Shown here piece after piece: positions 31,716-44,136 of a stretch of DNA of 64,000 bases. The position numbers were made by a program, and so were the translations under genes. The DNA is from Plazaster borealis (Eukaryota > Echinodermata > Asteroidea > Forcipulatida > Labidiasteridae). The DNA lies in assembly GCA_021014325.1 (NCBI GenBank), contig CM037475.1:775001-839000 (forward strand), written 5' to 3'. Every line of letters begins with the position of its first letter. The first letter of the stretch is position 1. The notes beneath the pieces are model-generated. The model had not been told where the DNA came from. It ran no database searches and saw nothing but the letters and a program-made list of their open reading frames with translations.

Positions 31716-32438
31716 CACTTATATGATTTCATGTTATCTTGTTCTTTTTTGCTGTTGTTTGTTTTCATGTTAAAACATGTATTCATTAGCCTACACTATT
31801 TACTACGAATTTTAAACAATATTGATCACGGTGTCCCTTCAAGGCCACTGTAGATAACACTTAAAGATTAAACAGTATGAGAAACACATCTTTCGTCTAT
31901 GTGTCTACTAGCTATTTGATGGTGTTTATTGAGTGTACAAACTTTGAGGCGCTATTGCAAAAGAAACGGTCCGAAATTATAACCCTTTAGGAAATGTCAC
32001 TCGAAAAACAACTATAGTTCACCTGAGCCTCTCCAGCACCCCTTGATGCAGCCGACCGACTCGGTCGCGCCTCGTGATACACTCTCACTTTGTTAAAACT
32101 AAGGTAGCACAAAGAAATACCAAAAGCTTACAACAAATGTTATTATTAATTACAACGAAGGCTGGAACAATAATGACTGGAATAATGATGACTATTTACG
32201 CCTTTAATTTGGTTGCAAGAAAATAAAGCAGAGGAAGTGGTGGCAGTCTGGAGTTCCGTTCCAAAATACCGACCGTTGTAGTACTTGGGTAAAAAGTGTG
32301 GAGTAGGCCTACTATGGGAATATCAAAACACTTGCTATCAAAGGACATTTTGGGGAGTTGTTTACCCATTTGTGGCCAACAATCGTTTTATCGCCATAAA
32401 CACATGTTCGTATCTTTTGTATTTTTTAGTTTGTCCAC

Positions 32439-32778
32439 TTAAAGGCACTGTACACGTTTGGTAATTACTCAAAATATATATTAGCATAAAAACTGACTTG
32501 GTAACGAGCAACAGATAGCTGTTGATAGTATAAAACATTGTGAACAACAACTCCCTCTGAAGTAATGTAGTTTTTGAGAAAGAAGTAATTTCTCACTAAA
32601 ATCTGGAAAGCACACAACTTTGTACAACAAGGGTGTTTTTTCTTTCATCATTTTCTTGCAACTTCGATAACCAATTGAGCCCAAATTTTCGCAGGCTTGT
32701 TATTTCATGCATATGTTGGGGTACACCAAATGAGAACACTGGTCTTTGACAATTTCCAAACGTGTTCAGTGCCTTTAA
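32439..32778. mobile_element. TTAA MITE, AGGCA family, copy 3
   Basis: A 332-bp element flanked by TTAA has ends AGGCACTGTACACGTTTGGT and its inverse. The central hairpin present in copies 1, 2 and 4 is deleted. Unit B lacks this insertion at the equivalent place (about 48620-48640), which gives an empty site. Confidence 0.85.
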
Positions 32779-32915
32779 AAATCGATGTTAATGCCAACTG
32801 TTGGGCCCCAGTTTGCATTGATGAGACCTGATAGGGTTAATGGAAAAACGAGAAGTGAGAAAATTAGGGCCTCGGTGGTTGGTGATGTAGCCTGAATACC
32901 GAACCGAACAATGTA

Positions 32916-32921
32916 TTTATT
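32916..32921 (-). terminator. Poly(A) signal of unit A gene
   Basis: AATAAA begins directly after the TGA stop. The 3' untranslated region must therefore be very short. Unit B keeps the same signal behind its ancestral stop (48777-48779). Confidence 0.7.
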
Positions 32922-35900
32922 TCAATTACAGCAGTAAACACGTAGGCTGGGAGCAGGGCGGGGAGTATTCGGGATCATCTTCTGACTAGCAAACGCTACT
33001 CTGACTTCGGCATAACATTCTGCTCCTTCATAGGTACCACAGGTAGTAACGCGGGCATCACGACCCGCCACGTTGTACATGCCCCAGCGTTTGTCATAGT
33101 AGTTGTTCTCCTTAGCAGCAGCCATTTTGTCCAGGGAACAAAGCGACATACCAAAATTCTCACAGTAGGCTTGGCCCGACTCCAGTTCGGCATTCGGAAA
33201 TCCCTGTGTTCCCAGACAAATAGTATTGCTTCCTACGGATGAAAACAAACATAAAGACCAACATCGTCAATATAACAAAGACAGAGAAACAAAGGAGATA
33301 ATGATGAGTTGGGATATCGGCTTAAAAGTGTCTGACGTACAGTGAGTCTGTCAAAGACACTCATGTTGATGTGTTTATTAGCGCCATTCTGTATCTATGG
33401 CAATGGTTAATACCTGAATTGCTTACACAGCTTGCACAGGGGTTTCTACGATCTGAAAGTCTTTGCAATTGAGAGAGTGGTGCCTTATAATATTAAGTAA
33501 GTAAATTATTGACTTTTTTCTGAAATGTTGCTTCGAAATTTTCACTTCCAATTTCAAGAGTTCAAAACAATAATTTAATGATTGTTTTGCACTGACGTCA
33601 TTACTTTATGCGATGTCGGTCACTTCGTACCCAAGTCACTTCGTACCCAAGTCACTTCGTACCCAAAATATCATACCCAGGTCACTTCGTACCCAAGTCA
33701 CTTCGTACCCAAGTCACTTCGTACCCAAGTCACTTCGTACCTCAATTGTCTGAGTCATGTGGCCGGCCCGCCGCGGCCGGCAGTCGAACTGGACAAAAGA
33801 CCTCTCCGAGTTCAATGTGAATCCGGTTTAAAATTTGGGGGGTAGGGGAAGGGAGGTGGTCTAGGGTGATGGTTTTTGTTAAAGAAATGTGGAAATATCA
33901 TCGTTGAAATGCCCCGATGATGGCCGGGAAACACAAAACTCAAATTTTCAGGGTGATGCTGACGCGCGGGGATGCGTGGAGTTCCGGTTATATTTTAAGC
34001 AAAATTATAACATCGTAGGATGGGTTACCCTATTACCGTGGGGGTTAGGACGTTTTTCGATTAGAATAAAAAAAAATCAACAACCTATAAAAAGTGTCCA
34101 GTTATTACTATTGTTGAAGTATTACTTTCCACTTTGACATAAAAAATACATCGTTTGTCTGATTAAATTTGTCCACGAAGTCTCTGAAAGTGTGCATGCG
34201 CCCGGAGTGATTCTGGAGGTGAGCCTCCTATTATCGTGGTAATCAGAAATAATTTGTTTAAATGAACTATCTCTACATTAAAGGAGCTAAATCCAAAGAT
34301 AATATTCAAATATTTACCTAATACTGGGATTACGATGTTTAACTTCCCAGCAGATGGATTTTTTTTGTCTTTTAGGCATTTTAATTACCGAGTACCGACA
34401 ATTTCCTTAGTCACCCCCCTGCGCTCAATTTTGGAACAATCCAATGACGTAGATTTCAAGCGCAAAGTAGTAATCCGCGCAAGTTAAAACATAACTGCGC
34501 AAGTTCGAAATTGCGTGCATTCGCCTGCTACAAGTATTGTACTTGTGCAAGCATTATCTGTAATTTGAGCGAGTTTTTTACTTTGTGTGTTAAACTTACA
34601 TATTGAGGGCGCCCTTTGCAAAGATGCTAAATTTGTTAGCGTTTTTAGTTCCCTGTCCTTATTTGGACGCCAGACATTGGTTTATGTTTTTGAGGTGAAA
34701 ATACGTACTTTCGATGTCAATCTTTTTTTTACCGTGGAACAGGATCTGGGCACTGATATTTCAATGCACAGAACAACATTTAAGGTAAAAATGTTAATGA
34801 TATAATGGCACTTTTGACAGACATGGTCAGCGAAAATTCGTCCAGTCGGGAAAATATCGTTTTTTTCAAGTTTTTTTCAATTTAAATTATTTCCGCAACA
34901 GTTCATTTTTTTGTTTTTACCAGATCGGTAAAGGGTTCTTGGCTATCGATTCACCATATGAAAGTCGTCTATAGATAACGTTTTGACAACGAAAAAGTGA
35001 ATTTTCTGCTACCACGTTATTAGGAGTACCACGGTAATATGAGGCTTGACTATACTCATAAACACATCGCTCTCGCTGCACTATTTTTCCTTTTCTATGA
35101 ATCTTTTCTGATCATAATATAAAAATTAAACCCGATCCAATAAATTTGTTAGAAAAAACCAAACAAAAAACCGACAGGACACTTTACACGGAGGTTGGTT
35201 TTAACAATCATACCCAAGTCACGTCATACGCGTATGACTTGACATGGGTACAAAGTGACTTGGGTACGAAGTGACTTGGGTACGAAGTGACTTGGGTACG
35301 AAGTGACTTGAGACCGACATTCACTTTATGCAGTAGGCCTACCGTATACTTACGTGTGTAAAAGAACTTATCCGGACAATCTGTGGCTTGATTTTCTACC
35401 CTTATAGGCAGAAATGCTGTCGCGGTGGACACCACGGTCAAAATCAGCATCAACTTGTGAATCATCTGAAACGGAACCATACTTTATTATAAATAAAACG
35501 TTCCAAAATTATGTTATTGCAAATGAGGCCGATGGTACTCTTAACTGATCCAATAGCCTACAACGGCTGATTTCCAAATTTCAATTTGATTACACTATCG
35601 GACACTGTTTCTTACAACATCATTCTACGCCAGTGCCAAGTATTAACGAGGTCGGTCACTTCTACATGTAACAATTCCATTCTTTTGCCGTCACTGAAAT
35701 TTGGCCAGAGGAAAAAAAACTGAATTAAGCGACCAATGACGAAAATACAAATAGAGCTGAAAGGACAATTGTAAAGAAATCGCAGCAACTGTCAGTCTCT
35801 AATGTATTTGTTGGTATATATTCACTCTCTCAAGCAAATTGTAAGAAACTGCAGCGCATCACGAAACAGGCTAGCAGGATTATTGGAGCAGACACTAAGA

Positions 35901-36971
35901 GCATGCACGAAATTATGGAAGATTACATGACTCAGTTCAGTAAGATTCTTGGTGATCCAACCCACCCTCTTAACCCTCAAATTACTCAAAGTCTCTCAGG
36001 CAGGGTCCGACAAGACCAACATAATTAAGGATCCCTTTTTACCTAGTGCAATTAACCTTGTTAACAGCAGATGGTCGAGATAACGTGGTTCATTTTATAA
36101 TTTGTTTGTACACTTTGTGTATTCTAATCTGTATGTATATTATGCCCTCACCCTTTTTATATTCTGTAATTTTGTAAATTTGTATTTTTGTTGTCTATTG
36201 CTTTTGTATGCCCTTTACTTTATTTACTCTCCTTGTAGCCTATACACAGGGAAGACAAATTTCATGCTTTTTATCGTGACAATAAATATTTTGAATCTTT
36301 GAATCTTGTAACTAAAATAATATGTAACATTTACGTTATTTTTCGATTCGAAAAACGAAACTCTATAATCCACAAACTAGAATCAGTTTGCAAATCGATA
36401 CGCAAACGTATCGAGTCTGTTAAACATCGTATTGATATTTAGTAGAATACGTGGCAATACAGTCACAGTCGACCCCTCATAAACAACCAACAAACTCAAT
36501 CTAATGTTGTAACCAACCGCTTGCGCGAGCTAATTGCAAAGCGCGAGCGCGGTAGGTTTCTTTGTAATAATATTTTGATTTAGAAAATGAGGAATAACAA
36601 AGATGGGAATAAAATAAAGGAATGTAAGAATAAGAAGTCAGTTTTTGGGAAGATACTGGAAAGGAGCGGAGCTATTAATAAAACCTGGTTAGACTACAGA
36701 TCAATTGCGTCGTCAAGTTCTTTCAATTGGTGGTCAACGGCCTATTAATATTATTCATAACTCTTCCGCACGGAAGAAAAAGGAGAACCCAAGCTCATAT
36801 TCAATAAACTAATAAAACAATAAAACAAAATAAGACACAGATGAGATCATCATCAATTTAAACATACCTTGAAATTGATGGAAGTTTAATCTATATCTCC
36901 CTGGTGAAATACCGTCTCTCGATATGGCAGACTTGACGTGCTACTGCTCGGTACTGGCTCTGACTTCGTCT
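32916..36971 (-). CDS. Small secreted Cys-rich protein, unit A (intact)
   Basis: Three exons on the minus strand: a 5' untranslated exon (36971-36868), coding exon 35465-35354 beginning exactly at ATG, and coding exon 33232-32922. Splice sites are GT-AG (donors GTATGT and GTAAGT; acceptors TTTCAG and CCGTAG). The product is 140 residues with a clear signal peptide (MIHKLMLILTVVSTATA) and eight cysteines in the mature part. The core reads ESGQAYCENFGMSLCSLDKM, then a W-G-x-YN segment, GRDARVTTCG, and a final YCCN. The AxxYC...G..LCSL pattern is reminiscent of C-type-lectin-like or Link modules, but I cannot confirm the fold. The stop is followed at once by AATAAA. A foldback element sits in intron 2. 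Function unknown; secretion is the supported inference. Confidence 0.8.
32922..33232 (-). CDS. Unit A gene, exon 3
   Basis: The 311-nt coding exon is entered in phase 1 after acceptor CATCCGTAG. It encodes RSNTICLGTQGFPNAELES and continues to YCCN and TGA at 32922-32924. It holds seven of the eight mature cysteines. Confidence 0.82.
33603..35331. mobile_element. Foldback (TU-like) element in intron 2 of unit A
   Basis: A 1.71-kb element (33612-35322) is bounded by the 9-bp direct duplication ACTTTATGC (33603-33611 and 35323-35331). Its ends are inverted, GATGTCGGTC and GAATGTCGGTC, and each arm continues with a tandem 16-bp repeat CACTTCGTACCCAAGT: about 6-7 units at 33621-33742, and 4-5 in inverse at 35211-35312. 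Inner inverted segments recur near 34215 and 35025 (CCTCCTATTATCGTGGTAAT-like). Inverted arms made of tandem repeats with 8-9-bp duplications match the described sea-urchin TU/foldback design. No transposase is encoded. Confidence 0.82.
35354..35465 (-). CDS. Unit A gene, exon 2 with start codon
   Basis: The 112-nt exon begins at the ATG itself (acceptor CCGTTTCAG|ATG) and ends with donor CAC|GTAAGT. It encodes the signal peptide and then FLPIRVENQATDCPDKFFYT. An in-frame upstream ATG lies in the intron side and is excluded by the acceptor. Confidence 0.82.
35799..36308 (+). mobile_element. 3' end of a CR1/L2-like LINE
   Basis: The segment has no counterpart in unit B (break after CAGTCTCT at about 35799). 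It contains an open stretch of a LINE C-terminus (KLQRITKQASRIIGADTKS, then HPLNPQ and LSGRVRQDQ), with the last part broken by a stop and frame change before FLPSAINLVNSRW. It ends with AATAAA and the 8-bp repeat TTTGAATC given twice, a terminal microsatellite of the type seen in CR1/L2 elements. It is heavily 5'-truncated. Confidence 0.72.
36868..36971 (-). other. Unit A gene, 5' untranslated exon
   Basis: On the minus strand the exon runs from a probable start at 36971 (TTTCAGACG initiator-like) to donor TTTCAAG|GTATGT. It contains GGTATTTCACCAGGGAGATA. The same exon and donor recur in the partial unit at 56362-56465, and a fragment without the donor at about 44350-44440. Confidence 0.65.
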
Positions 36972-36996
36972 GAAATCGTTAGGCCTTGTTGGTCTC

Positions 36997-37120
36997 ATTT
37001 ATAGAAAATAAAATACAAAATAGGACCAAAAACCATTCCTATTGGTCCGCGGTGACGAAGGCGTGACTAGTCTGGTCACGTAACAAATAGGAACAATTCA
37101 TGGCAAATTAAGCCAATCAA
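36997..37120 (-). promoter_or_regulatory. Core promoter of unit A gene
   Basis: TATAAAT (36997-37003, minus) lies about 30 bp before the initiator-like TTTCAGACG. About 40 bp further upstream is CCAAT within GGACCAATAGGAATGG, and then GTTACGTGACCAGA near 37070-37083. TATA and CCAAT are retained in the copies at about 44465 and 56491, and the GTGACCAGA-type box is retained with minor changes, which supports function in the ancestral unit. Confidence 0.6.
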
Positions 37121-37935
37121 AATGCTTCAATTTATTGGATACCATCGTCTAGAGACCTTGCAAGCAGAACTTGTTGTCAAGCAATCTTTCCAAGTGGCTT
37201 AGGAGGCTGTTGACAAATCAAACTCATCCAACCATTCTGTCGATTCTGTCTCGCATGAACTATTTCGAACTGGGAAGACTCCTCCACATACAGAAAGATG
37301 CGTAACACAATGGGAGACTAACGTGATTCAGGCCTAATGACAGAGTTTAGCATAATCGGGACCTGCTTCATCTTCCTTTTGGTCAGTCGGATAAAGGTAC
37401 ATTGAATCAGTGTAGTTAGAAGTCGTTGTCAGTCAGTCTTTCTAGGGGCTTTTAGCGGCTTTTGACCCACCTAAACAAATCAAACTCATCTAAGGAAAAA
37501 GTCCTGGATTCTCACTCACAAAGAATATAGGACCCAAAACCATTCATGTTTGGTAGCAGTGAAGAAGGCGTGACTATTCTGGTCACGTAACAAAAAATAC
37601 AAGATTTAAGCCAGAGTGCGCGCCCGCTGGTCCTTCCCTAAATTCAGCTTTCTATATTAAAAACAAATGGCCGAAGATGTTCAACTATATCGATGCTGCC
37701 AAAGCTGAAGTCGTTTGACGGACGCAGCCAATTATTAATTGTGTAACACAAGGCGGAAATTTCTATAATTTACATCATTTGTAAGAATCTATAACATAGC
37801 AAATTCACCGCTAATACTCGATCCATGTCCGAGTAAAATGGCGCCGGGGGTTAAAAGTCAACAATTCTTATTTTTGTAAAACCCCGTCATTTGCAAATAT
37901 TCATGTTCACTAAATCAACGTATTTCCATCAACAT

Positions 37936-38160
37936 TTAAAGGGATTGTATACGTTTGGTAATTGGAATCCAGTGTTTATTTCAATTTAACAGGTTCACAT
38001 TTAACTATACACATTTTCACATTTCACCGTTTTTTGGAAATATATAGCATTTTTCTTAAAGTTGTCTCTTAAATATTAAAATCATGCTATTTTTCTTCAT
38101 AAAATATTGCTAGAGGAACAAAGTTAGAACCTGGTGCACTTAAAAACATATTTTTAACAG
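37936..38160. mobile_element. Truncated TTAA MITE (GTATACGTTTGGTAA family)
   Basis: A TTAA followed by AGGGATTGTATACGTTTGGT matches the left end of the 17241 element. No right end is found before the tandem repeats and LINE that follow. Confidence 0.55.
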
Positions 38161-38244
38161 TCTTTTGATTTATTTATTTTTGTTTGCAAAACAATGTGCC
38201 AAATTGCGTACTCATAACTATTGTTGCGCCATAACATCAAAGAA

Positions 38245-38408
38245 AAATACGCAGGGGATTTTTCTATCCTTTGTTCCTCAAACCCAGCCGAAAAGATTAG
38301 GGGATAGAATTTTCTATCCCTTGTTCCTCAAATCCAGCAGAAAAGAGGAGGGGATAGAATTTTCTATCCCTTGTTCCTTAAACCTAGCCGAAATGAGGAG
38401 GGGATAGA
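38245..38408. repeat. Three ~54-bp repeats abutting the LINE
   Basis: The unit contains GGGGATAGAATTTTCTATCC and CTTGTTCCTCAAA followed by CCAGCCGAAAAGA. Each unit has a short palindrome (GATAGAATTTTCTATC). The last unit joins directly to LINE coding sequence at about 38409. Confidence 0.85.
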
Positions 38409-40280
38409 TTGGACAGAATTTACCTCCCAAATGATATTCTTCCTTCTGTGATGTCTTGTAAAATAAATCCCTGCGCTATATCCGATCACAGCGCAGTCAC
38501 CGTCAATTGGAAAGCCTCCTCCTCTCCACGGAGAGGTAGTCCATATTGGCATTTTAATAACTCTCTCTTGGATAACAAAGAGTACACAGATACTATTGCT
38601 ATATTTTGGAGACAATGGCAATCCCAAAAGACGTTTTTCAGCAATATTCGCACGTGGTGGGACTTCGGTAAAACAAAAATAAAACAATTGACGCAGATTT
38701 TTGGCACCAAAAATGCAGAGACCAAACGGGAATCTGTCCGGCTTCTTAATGAAAGCATACAACGGCTCCAGTCGTTACCACATTTGTCTGCTGAAATGCA
38801 ACTCGCTCTCAAGGAACAGAGGGACGCCCTATCCTCCTTGTACCACCAAGAAGCCAAGGGTGCCCTCATTAGAGTGCGCTTTAAATATATTAATGAAGTC
38901 GACACCTGCTCTTCCTTCTTCTTCGGTATGGAAAAATCTACCTCATGTGCGAAATACATCTCCAAAATTCGTCTCCCCTCCGGAGAAGTTACTGAAAATC
39001 AGAGTGAAATTAATTCCCACATTCACAATTTCTACTCAGACTTATACTGTCGCACTAATACCGATGAGGAGGCAGGTGACCGCCTACTTCAAACCATCCC
39101 CACGCTTGACCCCCATGACGCGGAGGACTGCGATAGGCCACTCTCAGTCGAAGAGTTAGATGTCGCAATCGGACAATTGGGTCGCAACAAATCCCCCGGC
39201 CTGGACGGTCTTACGTCCGAATTTTACCAGCACTTTTGGCCCGTCCTTAAGGACGATGTAATTTCTGTACTTAATGACTCTATTCAAACTGGGTCTTTAC
39301 CGGTTTCCTGCAGGAGAGCCGCTATAACTCTCCTTCCAAAAAAGGGTGACTTATTGGATATAGCGAACTGGCGCCCAGTTTCCTTACTGAACACGGACTA
39401 CAAACTATTTGCTAAAGTCCTCGCGAACAGACTGAAAAATGTCATCGAACAAGTTGTCCATTCAGACCAAAGCTACTCGGTGCCGGGACGCTCCATCCAT
39501 AACAATGTCAACATCATCAGGGACAGCCTTATGTACTGTAACACCGAAAATATCCCGCTGGCTCTTCTAAACCTAGATCAGAGAAAAGCCTTTGACAGTG
39601 TCGACCACGGGTATCTTTTCAAAACCATGAAAGCGATGGGCTTTGGCCAAAACTTGATCTCTTACGTCAGGCTAATGTATTCTAATACAGAGAGCATGGT
39701 AAAAGTGGGCGGATCACTCACCTCCCCCCTCCCTTTTGAAAAAGGAATTAGGCAGGGGTGCCCATTATCTGGCCTACTGTTTTCGATTGCCATCGAACCA
39801 CTCCTACACACCCTCCGCAAAACACTTAACGATAGCGGCCTACAACTGCCGTGCCGTACCAAAAGTGATAGAAACCTTGTTGTCTCGGCGTACGCGGATG
39901 ACGTCACCGTTTTTGTCACCAGAGACCGTGGTTTCGACATTGTCAAAAGCGTTTACAATCTGTACAGCCAAGCCTCTGCTGCTCGTTTAAATCTTAACAA
40001 ATCCCAAGGGTTATGGGTCGGACCGTGGGCCTCTAGGTCAGACAAGCCACTAGATTTCAAATGGAATAACGAAGGGGTAGTCTTCCTTGGAGTCCATCTA
40101 GGTAATTCTAATGCTTACGTTCAGAAAAACTGGTCAATGTGCAGGCAGAGGATTGAAAAATGTCTCTCTCAGTGGAAAAGACTATCTTACACAATGTCTC
40201 TGAAAGGCCGTGTCCTCGTGGCTAATCAACTTGCAGCGTCCAAACTGCTTCATGTTTTAGCCACACTTTCCTCCCGATAA
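38409..40280 (+). pseudogene. LINE endonuclease end plus reverse transcriptase
   Basis: About 623 open codons. Visible motifs are SDHSAV (residue 25, end of the endonuclease), RNKSPGLDG (about 258), RPVSLLNTDYK, LNLDQRKAFDSVD (F395), IRQGCPLSG (about 447), the catalytic YADD (about 495) and FLGVHLG. All RT blocks are intact in this frame. A one-base loss near 40266 shifts the frame and gives an early stop at 40280. Confidence 0.88.
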
Positions 40281-40382
40281 ACTCGTTGATGAACTCCAGG
40301 AAAGACTGACAGAATTTGTTTGGGCTGGTAAAAGGCACTGGCTCAAGAAAAGTATCTTGTTTTTGGATCAGGACAGAGGGGT

Positions 40383-41645
40383 TTGGGTCTCACCTGTCTC
40401 CGGGCACGTATACTCACTTTCCGTTTTAACTTACTTCGTACTTTTCTCTCGGGTCAAAAAGACAACCCTTCTTTTCAACTAACCCGATATTACTTTAGGC
40501 GGTATCGTAATCTTGGGCTCGATTTCGAATTATTTACAACCGAGATTGACCCCAAATTTTTCCCGCACCTCCCCACCTTCCACAGTGAGTTAATGCGTGC
40601 CTGGGTAGTGATAGGAGCTCGAGTTGCAACACTTCCCACTGATTTTTTTTCATTTGTTAATTTACCGATTAATAGCCATTTCTTTAAGGGGTTAGATGGA
40701 GACGGAAACGCCCTCGCCCGCCGACTCATGACGTGTGGGATTCGTCTCGTCAAGGATCTTTTGGACATGAACACCGGATCCTGGCACCCCCCAGAACACT
40801 TCAAGAAAGAAACTACAGTAAGAATGTCCGCTAGATGCCTCTCCGCGGACCTCGGCAGGTTTCAACGTTTTATCTCCTCGTTGCCTGGAGGCTTCGATGT
40901 CGATGGACACGGAAGACGCCGGACGATTCTGGAGGAGAGCGGTGGCCCTCCCCCACTACACAATATAACAGTCATGGCCGACACAGACGGAATGATAGCT
41001 TCCAAAAGAACCCTGTATAAATGCTTTAACGAAGCACTCAACGATCTTCCGAAAAAAATCACCATCCACTGGCAAAACACAGGACACATCGACAAAAACT
41101 TAAATATACAGTGGAGGACAATTCATCACCTCCCTACTTCCAAAAGGGAAGGGGACATCCAATATAAGCTCCTTCACAATATTCTTCCGTCCCTTCAGGT
41201 TCTTCATCACATTCAACCTGACATCTCCCCCCTATGCGGATGGTGCGGCGACGGAGGGACGACCACCCATCTCTTCATTACATGCCCTGCAATTCAAACT
41301 TCTTTAACTCTGCTTCACACTCTACTACAACGGCTACTCCCTACCGAAGCACTGGACTTCACCCACTACTGGACACTCATCTCACACGTCAGGGGCCGCC
41401 CACGCGAGGTCGTCCGTCTCTCCAACTACCTCATTATTAGTCTTAAATCCGTTATTTATTGGTTATACCAACATTCTATCTTTGTGGACCCCTTCATTAT
41501 CTGGCGCAGCCGCATTCAACACAAAATAATGTCTGAATTCCTTTTTTACAAATCTCAGAACAACGTTCCGTCCTTTGAAGAAAAGTGGAACATTAATAAC
41601 GCCGTATTTACTTTTCTCAGGAATGAAATCACCTGGTTAATCTAA
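40383..41645 (+). pseudogene. LINE C-terminal domain with CCHC-like motif
   Basis: About 420 open codons continue the LINE protein after the frameshifts. The segment from about 40266 to 40380 (ERLTEFVWAGKRHWLKK) is in yet another frame. Near the end a C-x2-C-x7-H-x4-C motif (CGWCGDGGTTTHLFITC, about residues 285-301) is the zinc-knuckle-like feature of many LINE ORF2 tails. The first codon is not a real start. Confidence 0.8.
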
Positions 41646-41818
41646 ATTTGTGACTGCGCCAAACTTGGTTTGGCTTTTTTCCACCTTTGCATTGCTTTTT
41701 TGTATTGTTTCTTGTTTTATATTTGATGTATTGTTGTCATGTAATCGATTGGAACCGCCCTCTAGGTTGTATATTGTTTTTATGTTTTCATGAGGCAAAA
41801 TAAAGTTCCAGTTGAAAA

Positions 41819-42004
<186 letters not shown>

Positions 42005-42235
42005 GCGAAGCAGGCTGATCAATTGTAATGCGAAGCAGGCTCGATTGGAATGCATAGAATTCCTTCTTTATATCAGCCCTGCGAAGTAGGCTGACAAGTT
42101 GTAATGCTATAATTCTGTCTTTCTTTCTTTCTTTCTTTCTTCCTTTATATCGGCCCTGCGAAGCAGGTTGGATTGGAATGCATAGAGTTCGTTCTTTCCT
42201 TCTTTCTTTCATTACATCAGCCCTGTGACACCTGC
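42005..42235. repeat. Repeated phrase GCCCTGCGAAGCAGGCTGA
   Basis: Three to four copies of a roughly 100-bp unit contain TATATCAGCCCTGCGAAGCA and ATTGGAATGCATAGA, separated by CTTT stretches. The GCCCTGCGAAGCAGGC core is an imperfect hairpin. Confidence 0.7.
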
Positions 42236-44136
42236 ATTACCTGTCCTATCTAGGGATGGTCATAAATATTATGTCAAATGGTCATAATGGTGGTCAGTAG
42301 TGGTCATTTTATGAATATTTACAAAATGCTTCTTCTCCCACATTCTTTGGCCAATTGCGGCCTAACCTGGACAAATGCTTCATTGGCTTGAGCTACATTT
42401 GGGGTGTACCAAAAATTCAATCTATTTTTTCGTTGCTAAATGCTTCAGTAATGTAATAACTTAATAAACAACAATACGTTAAACGACTATTAATATATCT
42501 GTTGAGGATATGACGTTGCCCCCGAATTATACAACCTACGGCAAAATGTTCCCGTCCGTCAACAGACGGAAACTATTGTGATCGTTTGCATGCAACCAAG
42601 CATATAGTTGTGGCCAGTGGTCACCTATTGGTCAGCAGTGGTAATTTTATGAACAAAAAGTTGTTTATATTTTAAATGTATTTCATAGGGCTGATATTGT
42701 GCTTTGTGAAGCACTTTAGCTCTAGTTGCGGTTGCAGTGGTGCAACAATAAAACAATAGTTTTATATACTATGAATAGACAATAATTAGCCAGAATAATT
42801 TGATAAGTGTTTCTGGTGACTGTTCACTGAGACACATTTACACCAAATGAGTTTGCAGTAAATGACATGGAACGCATAATATGAACTAGCCTCCTTAAAC
42901 CCTTGCAGTGAAATTGGGTCTTTCTGATTAACTAGCTGTTGAACACTAGGTGCAAGCATTTTACAACCTTGTTAAATTTTGCTGCATAATTATATAAGCT
43001 GATCTCTTGCACTTTTCGTGCAACTATTTAAAACCAATATTAAGATAAAGGCAAACTGAAGATGTGCAATAGTTTCTCATAATGTCCACAAAATGTTATA
43101 AATGATTGGCTGCTCTACCAAAGGTTGAGTTGGATATGGAACGCAGAAGCGCTATTTTTTGCGTATTCCTCACGAGTCCGCGTGTGATAACGAATTTTTC
43201 TTAAAGCAAGAACATATTCATTGAAATTGCGTGAGGAGCAGACTATGATCAGCGCGCCGTATTGATACCTCTCGTCACTAAACCCTGTGCCCAATTTTTA
43301 TAGAGCTGCTTTATAAGCACAGAATATGATTACCAGCCAAAACAACATGTCACATTCACCATCTTTGACTGGTATCCTGCTAATTTGCACAAAACTGGCT
43401 AGCAACATTGTCTGCTTAAGCCAATTGGGCTCAGGTAGGGATGTGCTGGGAAACAACGCTGATTGGCTCCCAAAAGTGACTACTGCGCACGCTTGTTAAA
43501 AAGTATTTTCGAGCGCTTGTTGTGTGGATGGGGCTTGAAGGACGCTTAGTAAAAATGCAAATACTTTGACACGATTCGATTTCAAATGGATCATGTTTTT
43601 ACACAGTCACCCTGCACTGCATACAGTTAGACATGTCAAAAGATCAAAGAAGAATGAGAGGGGACCAGGACTGGATGCCTCTTGCGGGCTACCAATGAGC
43701 GTGCCCGTAGAGTGGATTGTTCACACCCAGGCCTAATAAAAATGTGCCATATACTGGCACATAAATTAACCAATTGCTAGGGGTTATGAGCGAGCAGCGC
43801 GTGCAGAAAAAATTAATAAAATGGCGCTGCGAGATCTATCACCCCTGGGAATGAGGTTGCATGAGGACGAACACAGCCTGATGATGGTGATGATGATGAA
43901 ACTTGACGCGCAGATTAAAACAATATGTGCTGTATACGTTTTGTGTATACTTAGCTTACAACAGGGGTTAGAACAGCGCAATACGCAGGGCTATAGACCC
44001 ATTGCATATGACGCCACTCTCTCAAAAAGGAGGTAGATCATTGGACGATAGCTGTTCTCTGTGCGTAAAAACGTGCGCGTGACCTCAGCGTATCTGTAGC
44101 GTTTCGCGTTATGCAAGGGGGACCTATTGATTTCTA
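42236..44136. other. Intergenic, decayed repeats only
   Basis: It holds an eroded relative of the GGGCCCAATT foldback MITE at 43287-43434 and a 71-codon open frame at 43821-44036 with no recognisable domain. No gene is supported. Confidence 0.5.

Larger units (their letters stand above)
30880..37935. repeat. Segmental unit A carrying the secreted-protein gene
   Basis: This is a unit of about 7 kb whose left start (AATAAACTTATTTCAATCAA) and right end (AAATGGCGCCGGGGGTTAAA) are repeated in the same order around 47280-55700 (unit B). Parts of it also occur at 44350-47280, 55700-56700 and 58430-61320. At the B and later junctions the end of one unit runs straight into the start of the next, showing head-to-tail duplication. 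Identity is visibly high over long blocks with indels; I have not calculated it. Confidence 0.85.

Noticed and set aside
33582..33845. Open frames repeating SHFVPKSLRTQVTSYP
   Set aside because: They are produced by the 16-bp arm repeat of the foldback element.
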